Source: Mycobacterium noviomagense (lineage in GTDB: Bacteria > Actinomycetota > Actinomycetes > Mycobacteriales > Mycobacteriaceae). From it: DNA of 64,000 bases. Both the position numbers and the translations under genes were made by a program. The stretch is from the NCBI RefSeq assembly GCF_010731635.1, contig NZ_AP022583.1:4216001-4280000 (forward strand), written 5' to 3'. Under the pieces are notes generated by a model. It worked only from the letters and a program-made list of their open reading frames with translations, searched no databases and had not been told where the DNA came from. Below are positions 26,954 through 35,711 of this stretch, piece by piece; positions within the stretch are counted from its first letter, which is position 1; the number at the start of each line of letters is the position of its first letter.

Positions 26954-27095
26954 CCTGCACCGAAAGGCCCAACCGGTGTGCGCCGCTTTACCGGCCGCCG
27001 AGCACGTCGTCAGCAGATGCTGTGAGCCTCGCAGGCCGAGGCGCGGCGGCGGGCGGCTAACGGCTCTTAGTGTGGTTAACCGAGCTCGGCGTGCG

Positions 27096-27121
27096 GCTCA
27101 CCGAGCGCCGGTTCGGTGAGC
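27096..27121 (+). terminator. Hairpin in gap after DUF732 gene
   Basis: Perfect nine-base stem GCTCACCGA (27096-27104) with TCGGTGAGC (27113-27121), eight-base loop. It lies in a gap of about 360 bases between the DUF732 gene and the narK remnant that otherwise holds no recognised feature. Likely a transcription terminator for the PPE-PPE-DUF732 unit. Confidence 0.55.
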
Positions 27122-27317
27122 TCGAGCGATCCTTACCCAGGTCGGCCAGTTGAAATTCACGACTAATTTACAGCTGCGGTCGCGAGCGATGAAGGATGGC
27201 CCGAGATTAGCGTGATCGTCGGCCAATGTTAATCGCGAGGGGGTTGAATGGGCCGCGCGCATCGGATTGTCAGCTGGCATGCCGTTACCTTGTTCTTGCC
27301 GGCTTTGGACACGTGCA

Positions 27318-27904
27318 CCGCAGGCGTCGTTGCATGCCGCCGAGTTCGCATTCATCGGGCCGATGGTTGGGTCACTGGCACGGATCTACGGCGGCCGCGT
27401 GGCTGACCGCTTCGGAGGCGGCCGCGTCACCTTGACCGTCTTTGGCGGCATGATCGCCGTAACCGGAGCGCTGGCCGGCATCAGCACTCACCACGACCAC
27501 ACCGCCGGGGCCACCTCCACTGCCGCGACGATCGAGTGTGTCGCATGCTTCATCGCGTTGTTCGCCTTGTCCGGACTGGGCAAAGGGGCGGTTTTCAAGC
27601 TGATTCCGACTGCTGTCGACGCGCGCAGCTATACGCGGGTGTTCAGTGAACCCGAACGCCGACAATGGTCACGTAACATGTCCGGAGCACTGATCGGGTT
27701 CGCCGCCGCGGCTGGAGCGTTCGGCGGCGTCGGCATTAATCTCGCGCTGCGCGCGAGTCCTACCAAAGCATCCGCACCGACACCGCGGCGCTGTGGACCT
27801 TTTTGGCGGCCTATGTCGCCGCAGCGGTCATCACGTGGACAATGTACGCGACCCGAGGCAAAGTGGGGATAACGAGAGAAAGGATGAGTAAATGTCATTT
27901 GTGA
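27318..27904 (+). pseudogene. narK-type transporter remnant
   Basis: Matches the C-terminal third of the intact transporter at 30337-31749: L-H-A-A-E-F-A-F-I-G-P, then I-Y-G-G-R-x-A-D-R and F-A-L-S-G-L-G-K-G. A frameshift near 27757 moves the end into another frame (E-S-Y-Q-S-I-R-T-D-T-A-A-L-W-T-F). The first two thirds are missing. The remnant frame overlaps the start of the following PE gene. Confidence 0.85.
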
Positions 27905-28191
27905 CAACACAACCCGAGCTGCTCGCAGGAGCGGCCGACGACTTGCAAGGCATTGGCGCTGATATGGCGGCCCAGAACGCGGCCATGGCAGCTCCGACTA
28001 CGGGCGTGGTTCCCGCTGCCGCGGAAGAGGTATCAGCGTTGACAGCTGCACAGTTTGCCGCGCATGCCACAATGTATCAGGCGATCAGCGCCCAAGCGGC
28101 CGCGATCCACGAGATGTTTGTAAACACGATGTACACCAGCGCGGGATCGTACGCGGCCACCGAGGCCGCCAATGCGGTCGCGGCACGCTAG
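27892..28191 (+). CDS. PE family protein, PE domain only, copy 2
   Basis: 99 aa, M-S-F-V-T-T-Q-P-E-L at the start and Y-x-x-x-E at Y87-E91. Closely related to the PE gene at 9809. GAAAGG lies upstream of ATG 27892, within the end of the narK remnant. The usual PPE partner is missing; instead esxM/esxN copies follow after 138 bases. Confidence 0.92.
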   Translation: MSFVTTQPELLAGAADDLQGIGADMAAQNAAMAAPTTGVVPAAAEEVSALTAAQFAAHATMYQAISAQAAAIHEMFVNTMYTSAGSYAATEAANAVAAR

Positions 28192-28328
28192 CAGTGCGTT
28201 AGCGACACCACCACTCAGAACGAACGATATTGTTGCGCAGGAGTTTCGGCGGTGAGCCGTTGGCCATTGTTGCAATCGATCGGCAACGGCGGCTACTGCC
28301 GCATGACCTCGAGATAGGAGATTAGGAA

Positions 28329-28625
28329 ATGCCTACGCGTTTTATGACTGACCCGGACCAGATGCGGGCGATGGCGGGCCGTTTCGACGTGCACGCGCAG
28401 ACCGTTGAGGACGAGGCCCGCAAGATGTGGGCGTCGTCGGTCAACATCGCCGGTGCGAGCTGGAGTGGTACTGCACAGGCCACCTCCTACGACACCATGG
28501 GTCAAATGAACCAGGCCTTCCGCAACATCGTCAACATGCTGCACGGCGTGCGTGACGGGCTGATCCGCGACGCGAACAACTACGAACAGCAAGAGCAGGC
28601 GTCCCAGAACATCCTGCGCAGCTAG
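28329..28625 (+). CDS. WXG100 protein, EsxM-like, copy 2
   Basis: 98 aa; identical to copy 1 (12690-12986) except Pro instead of Thr at residue 2. W-S-G turn and Y-E-Q-Q-E signal as in copy 1. The DNA is also nearly identical from the fourth codon on, while the upstream leader differs (TAGGAGATTAGGAA here). Partner of the next gene. Confidence 0.93.
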   Translation: MPTRFMTDPDQMRAMAGRFDVHAQTVEDEARKMWASSVNIAGASWSGTAQATSYDTMGQMNQAFRNIVNMLHGVRDGLIRDANNYEQQEQASQNILRS

Positions 28626-28652
28626 CAACGAAAACTGTTAGGAGACAACGAC

Positions 28653-28937
28653 ATGACGATCAACTATCAGTTCGGTGACGTCGACGCCCACGGTGCGACG
28701 ATTCGGGCGCAGGCTGCGGCGTTGGAGGCCGAGCACCAGGCGATCATCCGTGACGTGCTGGCCGCCGGTGACTTCTGGGGTGGCGCCGGGTCGACGGCGT
28801 GCCAACAGTTCATCACCGAGTCGGGCCGCAACTTCCAGGTGATCTACGAGCAGGCCAACGCCCACGGCCAAAAGGTGCAAACCGCCAGTGCCAACATGAA
28901 CAGCACCGACACCGCCGTCGGCTCCAGTTGGGCTTAG
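28653..28937 (+). CDS. WXG100 protein, EsxN-like, copy 2
   Basis: 94 aa, W-G-G hairpin. Seven substitutions from copy 1, most in the last 20 residues (for example Cys82 to Asn). The 27-base intergenic region before it is the same in both copies. Expected to be secreted through ESX-5 with the EsxM-like partner. Confidence 0.93.
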   Translation: MTINYQFGDVDAHGATIRAQAAALEAEHQAIIRDVLAAGDFWGGAGSTACQQFITESGRNFQVIYEQANAHGQKVQTASANMNSTDTAVGSSWA

Positions 28938-28948
28938 TACCACCGGGG

Positions 28949-29434
28949 TTAGTCGGGGCTGCCGAAGATGGATACCACTCCTTTGGATTCGAATAGCGCC
29001 AAGCGAATGGCATCGGGCGTCTGGTAACCATGCTCGCGGAGAATCGCGTCAAGGTCGGCATGGGTGATACCGCATCGTTTCATGTTGGTTTGGTGCAATT
29101 GCCCGTCGCGGACCAGCACCCGAACCGGTGGGTCAACCAGGCGACGCATCCACGGGTTGAAACGCAACCGAGCGACAATGTCATGCGCAGCAATTAACGT
29201 CAGCAGTGCCGCTGCCCCTGTGAGCCAGGACGTGTCGGCGGCCGTGGCGGTCCGGCCCACAATGGCGCCGACTGCGACGGCGGTTACCCAGTCAAATGGT
29301 GTGAACGCGGAGATGGTGCGACGAAGCGTGAGCCGGAAAGCCCCGGCGGCAGTTACGAATAGGGCAAGCGCCTTGAGCGCTGCGTAGGCTGCGGGCTGCC
29401 ATCCATCGATTAACTGCGCCAGCACCTCGTTCAT
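28949..29434 (-). CDS. DUF421 (YetF-like) membrane protein
   Basis: 161 aa: three hydrophobic helices in the first about 90 residues (F-T-P-F-D-W-V-T-A-V-A-V-G-A-I-V-G-R is a DUF421 signature), then a small cytosolic domain with L-V-R-D-G-Q-L. Function unknown. The start is ATG 29434 because it overlaps the stop of a preceding 27-codon ORF (ATGA). It ends 12 bases from the convergent esxN copy 2. Confidence 0.85.
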   Translation of the reverse strand: MNEVLAQLIDGWQPAAYAALKALALFVTAAGAFRLTLRRTISAFTPFDWVTAVAVGAIVGRTATAADTSWLTGAAALLTLIAAHDIVARLRFNPWMRRLVDPPVRVLVRDGQLHQTNMKRCGITHADLDAILREHGYQTPDAIRLALFESKGVVSIFGSPD

Positions 29435-29514
29435 CGAAAACACCGGCCGTTTCGGCTGTCGTATGTCTGGTTGGCAGCGCGCGCCATTGGGAGCCGCCCT
29501 CGTGCGTCGACCAT
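29431..29514 (-). CDS. 27-codon leader ORF coupled to DUF421 gene
   Basis: ATG 29514 with AAGGAGG five bases upstream; the peptide begins M-V-D-A-R-G-R-L-P and ends N-G-R-C-F-R. Its stop at 29433-29431 overlaps the DUF421 start. The DUF421 start itself has no ribosome site, so the leader probably delivers ribosomes by coupling. Confidence 0.6.
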   Translation of the reverse strand: MVDARGRLPMARAANQTYDSRNGRCFR

Positions 29515-29680
29515 TGTTCCCTCCTTATTTCTCATCAGCGCGGCCCCGCCAATGAATTGGCCGCTCGAGCGATCGTCCACCGAGTCGAAATCAGCTCGAG
29601 CGTAACGCGTTGCGTCGCATTCCCGTTTTGGTTCATACAGCATCGACGCAGCCCTTCGGGGCAGTACACCACACTCAGCA

Positions 29681-29686
29681 TATAAT
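29681..29686 (+). promoter_or_regulatory. Perfect TATAAT -10 element
   Basis: TATAAT at 29681-29686, in an AT-richer patch 80 bases before the DUF385 gene. No good -35 at the usual spacing, so a tentative promoter. The 29515-29764 gap otherwise holds only the leader-ORF promoter region on the other strand. Confidence 0.45.
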
Positions 29687-29764
29687 GACTCTATGCAACA
29701 GTGTGGTTGGGTGCTGGTCTGACTGATCGCGGATAGGCGCGAAGAGCGGCCACTCACTGAAAGG

Positions 29765-30253
29765 ATGGGGAGGGTGCAGATCACCAAGAACGTCCGCCCA
29801 CCGAAAGGCTTGAGAAAGCTAGTTTTTCGCTTTCCGATCTATGTGTATCGAGCTGGCCTCAGCCCGCTTTTCGGGCAACGTCTTTTGCTGCTGCATCACA
29901 TCGGGCGGGTGTCGGGCAAGCCACGTCAAGCGGTACTCGAAGTCGTCGACGATGATCCGGCCGACGACAGCTATGTCGTCGCCTCGGGATGGGGACCGAC
30001 CGCCGCGTGGTACCGCAAGGTCATGCATACGCCCGACGTCACGATCCAGGTGGGCAGGCGGACTATACCGGTCAGAGCGGCGAAGCTCGACGAAGAAGAC
30101 GGAGCAAAGACATTCGCGAAATACGCTGCGCGTCATCGAGCGGCAGCGAAATACCTACTCCCGCGACTACTTGGCTACTCAGTCGATGGCTCAGAGGCTG
30201 ACTTTCGCGCGGTCGGGCACCAGCTGCCGTTTATCCGCTTTGTCCCTCACTAA
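29765..30253 (+). CDS. DUF385 / Ddn-like F420-dependent protein family member
   Basis: 162 aa split-barrel protein. The segments H-H-I-G-R-V-S-G-K-P-R and V-V-A-S-G-W-G-P-T-A-A-W-Y-R are typical of the nitroreductase/deazaflavin-dependent family, which uses F420H2 for quinone or nitro reduction. The substrate cannot be inferred. Start ATG 29765 after GAAAGG; a GTG nine bases downstream would have its ribosome site too close. It stands alone on this strand. Confidence 0.8.
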   Translation: MGRVQITKNVRPPKGLRKLVFRFPIYVYRAGLSPLFGQRLLLLHHIGRVSGKPRQAVLEVVDDDPADDSYVVASGWGPTAAWYRKVMHTPDVTIQVGRRTIPVRAAKLDEEDGAKTFAKYAARHRAAAKYLLPRLLGYSVDGSEADFRAVGHQLPFIRFVPH

Positions 30254-30336
30254 GCCTGAATTGACGCGGGAAGCCGGTCTGGGCGGTCCGTGCCGCCGGT
30301 ATCGACGACGGGTTGTGTGCGATCCATGGCCGTGGT

Positions 30337-31749
30337 CTACAGCTGCCCAACATGGGCGGCCGGTTTCTGCATGGCGGCTTGCTGCTGCTCAAAGCGCGTC
30401 GAGGCCGGGCGACGAACGTACCTCACCCAGGTCAGAACGCCAGCAACGATATAGAAAGCCAAGAAGATCCAGTACGCCGGCGTATCGGTGCCGGTGTTCA
30501 GGTAGGACTGCCGCAGCGCCAGGTTGATCCCCACACCGCCGAGTGCGCCGAAAGCCGCGACAAATCCGATTACTGCGCCCGAAGTGGCGGCCGACCAGTG
30601 CCGGCGTTCGAGCTCAGTGACGGCCAGTAGGTGGCTGCGCGCCTCGAAAACCGACGGGATCATCTTGTATACCGATCCATTTCCCAACCCGGACAGCAGA
30701 AACAGGACCATGAAGCCGCAGATATAGCCCACCATCGTGGCGGCAGTCGTGGGACCGGGATTGTGGTCATCCACCGTGCTGATGGCCACCAGCATCGCGG
30801 TGGCCAACCCCATGGCGGCGAAGACCGTTAGCGCGACTCGGCTGCCGCCGATGCGGTCGGCGAGCCGGCCGCCGTAGATGCGGGCCACGGAGCCCAATGC
30901 TGGTCCAATGAAAGCGAATTCGGCGGCATGCAGTGCTGCCTGGGCATGGGTTTGCCCGGTGGCTTCGAAATTCACTTGCAGCACGAGGCCGAAGGCGAAC
31001 GAGAAGCCGATCCATGAACCGAAGGTGCCCAGGTAGAGCAGCGCCAACAGCCAGGTGTCCCGCTCGGAGAGAATCGAGCGCAGGTGGCTGACCTCGGTGG
31101 GGTGCTCAAGGTTGTCCATGTAATGAGCTGCGCCGATCGCGACGACCGTCAACAGCATCACGTATAGGCCACATACCCAATAGGGTTGGCGGTGGCCGGC
31201 GATTGCGATCACAAGCAGCCCCACCAATTGGATCACCGGCACGCCGAGATTGCCGGCCCCGGCGTTGAATCCCAGTGCTGAGCCCTTCAGCCGGTGAGGG
31301 TAGAACGCGTTGGTGTTGGTCATCGATGCCGCGTAATTAGCGCCCCCGCAGCCAGTAAGCGCCGCGCACACTAAATATGGCCACAGCGGCAGGCCGGGAT
31401 GGGCCAGCAGCACGATAGCGCTCACGCTGGGGACGAACAGTATCAGGATCGAAAAGACTGTCCAACTCCGGCCACCGAAGCGCGCAATGCCCAACGAATA
31501 TGGGATACGCAGGCACGCCGCGACCAGTGTGGCGGTAGCGCCCAGCAGGAACTTGTCGGCCGGAGAAAAGCCGTACACATTGCGGGGCATGAAGAGCACC
31601 ATCACCGGCCATAGCGTCCAAATCCCGAACGCCACGTGGTCACAGGCGACGATCCAGAGCAGGTTGCGGCGCGCGATCGCCTTGTTGCCCGCCTCCCACG
31701 CGACAGTGTCTTCAGCGTCCCAGTACGAGATGCGATGCGAGCGGGCCAT
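30337..31749 (-). CDS. NarK-type nitrate/nitrite transporter (MFS, NNP family)
   Basis: 470 aa, twelve hydrophobic helices. The NNP nitrate signature G-F-N-A-G-A-G-N-L-G is present in the middle and a second glycine-rich motif L-S-G-L-G-N-G-S in the C-half. NNP carriers move nitrate or nitrite across the inner membrane. Start ATG 31749 sits eight bases inside the methyltransferase stop; upstream in-frame Met codons overlap that gene further. Likely co-transcribed with the methyltransferase. A truncated paralogue lies at 27318-27904. Confidence 0.88.
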   Translation of the reverse strand: MARSHRISYWDAEDTVAWEAGNKAIARRNLLWIVACDHVAFGIWTLWPVMVLFMPRNVYGFSPADKFLLGATATLVAACLRIPYSLGIARFGGRSWTVFSILILFVPSVSAIVLLAHPGLPLWPYLVCAALTGCGGANYAASMTNTNAFYPHRLKGSALGFNAGAGNLGVPVIQLVGLLVIAIAGHRQPYWVCGLYVMLLTVVAIGAAHYMDNLEHPTEVSHLRSILSERDTWLLALLYLGTFGSWIGFSFAFGLVLQVNFEATGQTHAQAALHAAEFAFIGPALGSVARIYGGRLADRIGGSRVALTVFAAMGLATAMLVAISTVDDHNPGPTTAATMVGYICGFMVLFLLSGLGNGSVYKMIPSVFEARSHLLAVTELERRHWSAATSGAVIGFVAAFGALGGVGINLALRQSYLNTGTDTPAYWIFLAFYIVAGVLTWVRYVRRPASTRFEQQQAAMQKPAAHVGQL

Positions 31750-31756
31750 CTCGCTG

Positions 31757-32614
31757 TTATGCCCGGGCGCTGCCAGCGTTTCCAGTCGGGCACCACTTTG
31801 ATGCGACGACAACCAGGTACTCCCACTGCATTACGCCCTTCGACATGTGGCGCTGCGCCAGCTCGACGAGTTGGGTGTCGAGGCTCTCGACCAGCACGGG
31901 ATTGTCGGCGATGTTGCGGTAGGCGTTGATGGTCGGACCGTAGTGGTGCTTGAAGTACTCGTGCACCGACTCGGGGCTGTCGAACCGGTCGACCGTCAAC
32001 ATGCCCCGCCGAGCGCTGATTTCGCTGACTCGCTGGCCCAAGAGCCCCGCGACATAATCCTCCCGGCCCCACAGCGCCGCCAGCGGCACGGTCGGATCCA
32101 GCGTCGGCCGGTACGGCCTGATGGCTGCGAGCATCTGGCCGAAGAAGCCCTCCGGTGTCCAGCTGATGAGCCCGATCCTTCCGCCGGGCCGACACACCCT
32201 CACCAACTCGTCGGCCGCACGCTGATGCCGCGGCGCGAACATGACCCCGATCGCCGAAACCACCCGGTTGAACGCGCCGTCGGCGAACGGCAGCGCTTCG
32301 GCGTTGGCCTCGCGGCACTCGATGCTGAGTTCCTGTTCCACAGCTCGTGTTTGGGCGCGGTGCAGCAGCTCCGGGGTGAGGTCACTGGCAACCACCTCGG
32401 CACCCACTTTCGCGGCGGGGATCGAGACGTTGCCGGAGCCAGCGGCGACGTCGAGCACCCGATCGCCCGGGCCTATGCCCGTGGCGGCGACCAGTAATGG
32501 GCCGAGAGGGGCCATTACCTCCTCGGCCATCAAGGCGTAGTCGCCCATCGCCCACACCGCCCGGTGTGTGGTCGCCACGGCGTGTTCTGCGCCGGCAGGG
32601 GTGTCGATGCTCAT
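31757..32614 (-). CDS. Class I SAM-dependent methyltransferase
   Basis: 285 aa. Motif I reads V-L-D-V-A-A-G-S-G-N, then D-L-T-P-E at motif II and A-E-A-L-P-F-A-D-G-A-F of the ubiE-like group. The acceptor substrate is unknown. Start ATG 32614 has AGGAG at the right distance; earlier in-frame Met lacks one. Divergent from the MarR gene, with palindromic sites between. Confidence 0.85.
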   Translation of the reverse strand: MSIDTPAGAEHAVATTHRAVWAMGDYALMAEEVMAPLGPLLVAATGIGPGDRVLDVAAGSGNVSIPAAKVGAEVVASDLTPELLHRAQTRAVEQELSIECREANAEALPFADGAFNRVVSAIGVMFAPRHQRAADELVRVCRPGGRIGLISWTPEGFFGQMLAAIRPYRPTLDPTVPLAALWGREDYVAGLLGQRVSEISARRGMLTVDRFDSPESVHEYFKHHYGPTINAYRNIADNPVLVESLDTQLVELAQRHMSKGVMQWEYLVVVASKWCPTGNAGSARA

Positions 32615-32708
32615 ACAAATCTCCTGACGAAAGCAACGGGTGGGTGCGCCAACACCGTCGTCGGCGCCATGGCGGCAAAACTTCACGCACCAAGCTCACA
32701 TGCAGCTA

Positions 32709-32741
32709 TAGTAATACTAGGAGATAGTTTACTCTAACTAT
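32709..32741. promoter_or_regulatory. Palindromic operator candidates between methyltransferase and marR
   Basis: Two AT-rich palindromes in a GC-rich setting: TAGTA-A-TACTA at 32709-32719 and ATAGTT-6-AACTAT at 32724-32741. The motif CTATAGTA occurs twice. Such pairs fit binding of the dimeric MarR protein encoded to the right, which would control both directions. Confidence 0.6.
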
Positions 32742-32834
32742 AGTAGGTGCCTGCTAAACTGCTGGATGCAGCTGTGAAAATCGCATCGACGAGCGCCGCG
32801 TCCGGCGGGATGAACCAGGAGCGGAAAGCAGACA

Positions 32835-33317
32835 ATGGCAACCGAAAGCGCGGCAGCAACAATGGAATCACTCGATGCGATCACTGACGCGTTGCTGACC
32901 GCGTCGCGGTTACTGGTCGCCATCTCGGCTCACTCGATTGCCCAAGTCGACGAAACAATCACAATTCCGCAGTTCCGGACCCTGGTGATCCTGTCGAATC
33001 GCGGGCCGATCAACCTCGCCACGCTGGCTGGGCTGCTCGGCGTCAAACCCTCGGCCGCGGGCCGGATGGTCGATCGACTCGTAAGCGCCGGACTGATCGA
33101 CCGCCAACCACATCCCAACTCGCGGCGCGAACTACTTGCCGCCTTGACTCCCCGCGGACGAAAGGCGGTGCGGCAGGTCACTTCTCACCGGCGCGCTGAG
33201 ATTGCGCGCATCGTCGAAAAGATGCCGCCCTCAGAGCGCCATGGGTTGGTGCGCGCTCTGACCGCGTTTACCGGCGCCGGGGGAGAGCCGGCCGCCGACT
33301 TCGAGGGTGACGTGTAG
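32835..33317 (+). CDS. MarR-family transcriptional regulator
   Basis: 160 aa winged helix; the DNA-binding helix region is L-A-T-L-A-G-L-L-G-V-K-P-S-A-A-G-R-M-V-D, followed by the wing R-Q-P-H-P-N-S-R-R-E. Divergent from the methyltransferase/narK unit, so it is probably their local repressor through the palindromes at 32709-32741 (inference). Ligand unknown. Start ATG 32835 preceded by weak GGAAAG. Confidence 0.88.
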   Translation: MATESAAATMESLDAITDALLTASRLLVAISAHSIAQVDETITIPQFRTLVILSNRGPINLATLAGLLGVKPSAAGRMVDRLVSAGLIDRQPHPNSRRELLAALTPRGRKAVRQVTSHRRAEIARIVEKMPPSERHGLVRALTAFTGAGGEPAADFEGDV

Positions 33318-33422
33318 CTATCCGCTCTTCAACGGGCGGTCCCGGGCGACCGACGTTTCGCAGCGCGACCGAGGCGATTTTGGCCGCATCGAGCGCCGCC
33401 TGTGCGCTGATACCATCCCACG

Positions 33423-34832
33423 GTGCCGGCGGCGAAAGATACCGGTCCCGACGAGTCCAGTGGGCGGTTGGGCGCATTCATCCAGAGCTCCGGCTACGTG
33501 CGCAAGTGGCTCATCCTTGGCATTGCCATCGGCGTCATCGCCGGCGTGGGCGCGGTTGTCTTCTATCAGTTGCTGAAATACGCCGGCGAGTTTCTGCTCG
33601 GCTATCTGGCCGACTACCGCATCCCTACGCCCGTGGGGGAGGACGGCCACCATCCGGCCTCCGGTTTCCACCGTCCATGGGCTATTCCGCTGGTGACGAC
33701 GGCCGGTGCGTTCTTGTCGGCGGTCATCGTCGCCTGGCTTGCCCCGGAGGCCGAAGGCCATGGCACCGACGAAGCGATCGAGGCGGTCCACAGCTATCCC
33801 ACCAACATCCGCAGCAGGGTGGTGCTGGTCAAGATGGTGGCAAGCGCACTGACTATCGGGTCTGGCGGTTCGGGTGGTCGCGAGGGCCCTACCGCTCAGA
33901 TCTCGGCAGGCTTCGGATCGCTGCTGACCCGTCGCCTGAACCTTCCAGTCGAGGACGGCAGGATCGCGGTTGCCGTGGGTATCGGCTCAGGGATCGGAGC
34001 GATTTTCGGCGCACCGCTGGGCGGAGCAGTACTGGCGACCTCAATCATCTATCGCGAAGACCTCGAGTACCGCTCACTGGTGCCCGGTTTCATCGCCTCC
34101 GCCACGGCGTATGCGGTGCTCGGCTCGATCATGGGCTTCGAGCCGCTGTTCGGTTTTGTCGACGCGGAATACCGCTTCGAGGAAGCCTGGCCGCTGCTGT
34201 GGTTCGCGCTAATCGGCGTGATCGCTGCGGCGATCGGCTATCTATATGCCCGCGTCTTCTACTGGACGGTGGCATTGACCGATCGACTGCCCGGGGGCGT
34301 ACTCAAACCGACCTTCGGGGGACTGCTGGTAGGGCTGTTAGGGCTGCTGATCCCTCAAATCCTGAGCAGTGGATACGGCTGGATTCAGGAAGCCATCGCA
34401 CGACCGACACTGACGGCGATCCCGTTGTGGATCGTTCTCGCCCTACCGATCGCCAAAATCGTCGCGACGTCATTGTCGATTGGCACGGGAGGATCTGGCG
34501 GAATTTTCGGTCCCGGCATTGTGATTGGCGCATTTGTCGGGGCGGCGATCTGGCGGGTGGGTGAACTGTGGGGCTTGCCCGGAGTACCCAGCGACCCTGG
34601 CATTTTCGTGGTAGTGGGAATGATGGCATGCTTCGGCAGCGTCGCCCATGCGCCGCTCGCCATCATGATCATGGTGGCCGAGATGACCGGATCCTTCGCC
34701 GCGATACCCGGAGCGATCATCGCGGTCGGCATCGCGTCGCTGCTGATGTCGCGCAGCGGCGTAAGCATCTACCGGTCCCAGCGGCTGAATCGCGAGACGG
34801 CCGAGGCGGAACGCGCGCGTCAGTCCGCGTGA
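33423..34832 (+). CDS. ClC-family chloride channel or H+/Cl- antiporter
   Basis: 469 aa. The filter motif G-S-G-G-S-G-G-R-E-G-P (146-156) contains the gating Glu E154, and G-I-F-G-P near residue 360 gives the second filter loop. No CBS domain at the C-terminus. Presence of the gating Glu suits either a channel or an exchanger. Start GTG 33423. It lies 147 bases before mgtC on the same strand and may give charge compensation for cation uptake (inference). Confidence 0.9.
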   Translation: MPAAKDTGPDESSGRLGAFIQSSGYVRKWLILGIAIGVIAGVGAVVFYQLLKYAGEFLLGYLADYRIPTPVGEDGHHPASGFHRPWAIPLVTTAGAFLSAVIVAWLAPEAEGHGTDEAIEAVHSYPTNIRSRVVLVKMVASALTIGSGGSGGREGPTAQISAGFGSLLTRRLNLPVEDGRIAVAVGIGSGIGAIFGAPLGGAVLATSIIYREDLEYRSLVPGFIASATAYAVLGSIMGFEPLFGFVDAEYRFEEAWPLLWFALIGVIAAAIGYLYARVFYWTVALTDRLPGGVLKPTFGGLLVGLLGLLIPQILSSGYGWIQEAIARPTLTAIPLWIVLALPIAKIVATSLSIGTGGSGGIFGPGIVIGAFVGAAIWRVGELWGLPGVPSDPGIFVVVGMMACFGSVAHAPLAIMIMVAEMTGSFAAIPGAIIAVGIASLLMSRSGVSIYRSQRLNRETAEAERARQSA

Positions 34833-34979
34833 CACCGCGGCGCTATTGCCCCAAGCACCGCGCCGATCCCAACCCTGCCGATCACCCGGCTGTACATCCC
34901 GTGTTCGTCTGGCCGTCGCCAAAACCAGACACACTGTTTGCAGGTAATCGGCCGCCTCACCAGGAAGGAGCGCCGTGTC

Positions 34980-35711
34980 ATGAACACGCTGAGCCTGGCC
35001 GACTTCGTGCTGCGCTTGGCAGTTGGCCTCGGTTGCGGCGCGCTGATCGGCCTGGAACGGCAATGGCGGGCCCGCATGGCCGGACTGCGCACCAACGCGC
35101 TGGTGGCAACCGGGGCCACCCTGTTCGTGCTCTACGCGGCGGTCACCAACGACAGTAGTCCGACACGAGTGGCCTCGTATGTGGTATCCGGGGTCGGATT
35201 CCTCGGCGGAGGGGTGATCCTGCGTGAGGGATTCAATGTTCGCGGGCTGAATACCGCTGCGACGCTGTGGTGTTCGGCCGCGGTGGGGGTGCTGGCCGCC
35301 TCCGGGCATCTGTTGTTCACTGTGATCGCCACCGGCACCGTCGTCGCCATCCACCTCCTGGGCCGCCCGCTGGGCCGGTTGATCGACCACGACAACAACG
35401 TCGTCGAAGAAAGCGAAGACCAGCAGCCCTACCAAATTCAGTTGATTTGCCGTCCCAAGAGCGAAAAATATGCGCGCGCCCAAATCGTGCAGCACACCAG
35501 CACCAACGACCTCATCCTGCGCGGAATCCACACCGGACGCGCTGGCGACGACAATGTTGCGCTGACCGCTTACCTACTCATGGATGGGCACGCGCCAGCG
35601 CGACTTGAGCGCCTCGTCGCCGAACTGTCTCTGCAGCCGGGCATTCAGGCGGTGCATTGGTACGCCGGTGAGCCGAGCGACTCACTGCCGCCGATGTCAG
35701 ACGCCGGCTAA
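34980..35711 (+). CDS. mgtC: MgtC-family protein (Rv1811-like)
   Basis: 243 aa: about five N-terminal helices with the MgtC/SapB signature (G-L-E-R-Q-W-R, then V-S-G-V-G-F-L-G-G-G-V-I), and an ACT-like soluble domain from about residue 145. MgtC proteins are needed for growth at low Mg2+ and in macrophages, partly by controlling ATP synthase, and do not themselves carry Mg2+. AGGAAGGAG precedes ATG 34980. No M-box lies directly upstream. Confidence 0.92.
   Translation: MNTLSLADFVLRLAVGLGCGALIGLERQWRARMAGLRTNALVATGATLFVLYAAVTNDSSPTRVASYVVSGVGFLGGGVILREGFNVRGLNTAATLWCSAAVGVLAASGHLLFTVIATGTVVAIHLLGRPLGRLIDHDNNVVEESEDQQPYQIQLICRPKSEKYARAQIVQHTSTNDLILRGIHTGRAGDDNVALTAYLLMDGHAPARLERLVAELSLQPGIQAVHWYAGEPSDSLPPMSDAG

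Noticed and set aside
34833..34979. Possible M-box in front of mgtC
   Set aside because: None of the M-box landmark segments is present in this gap.
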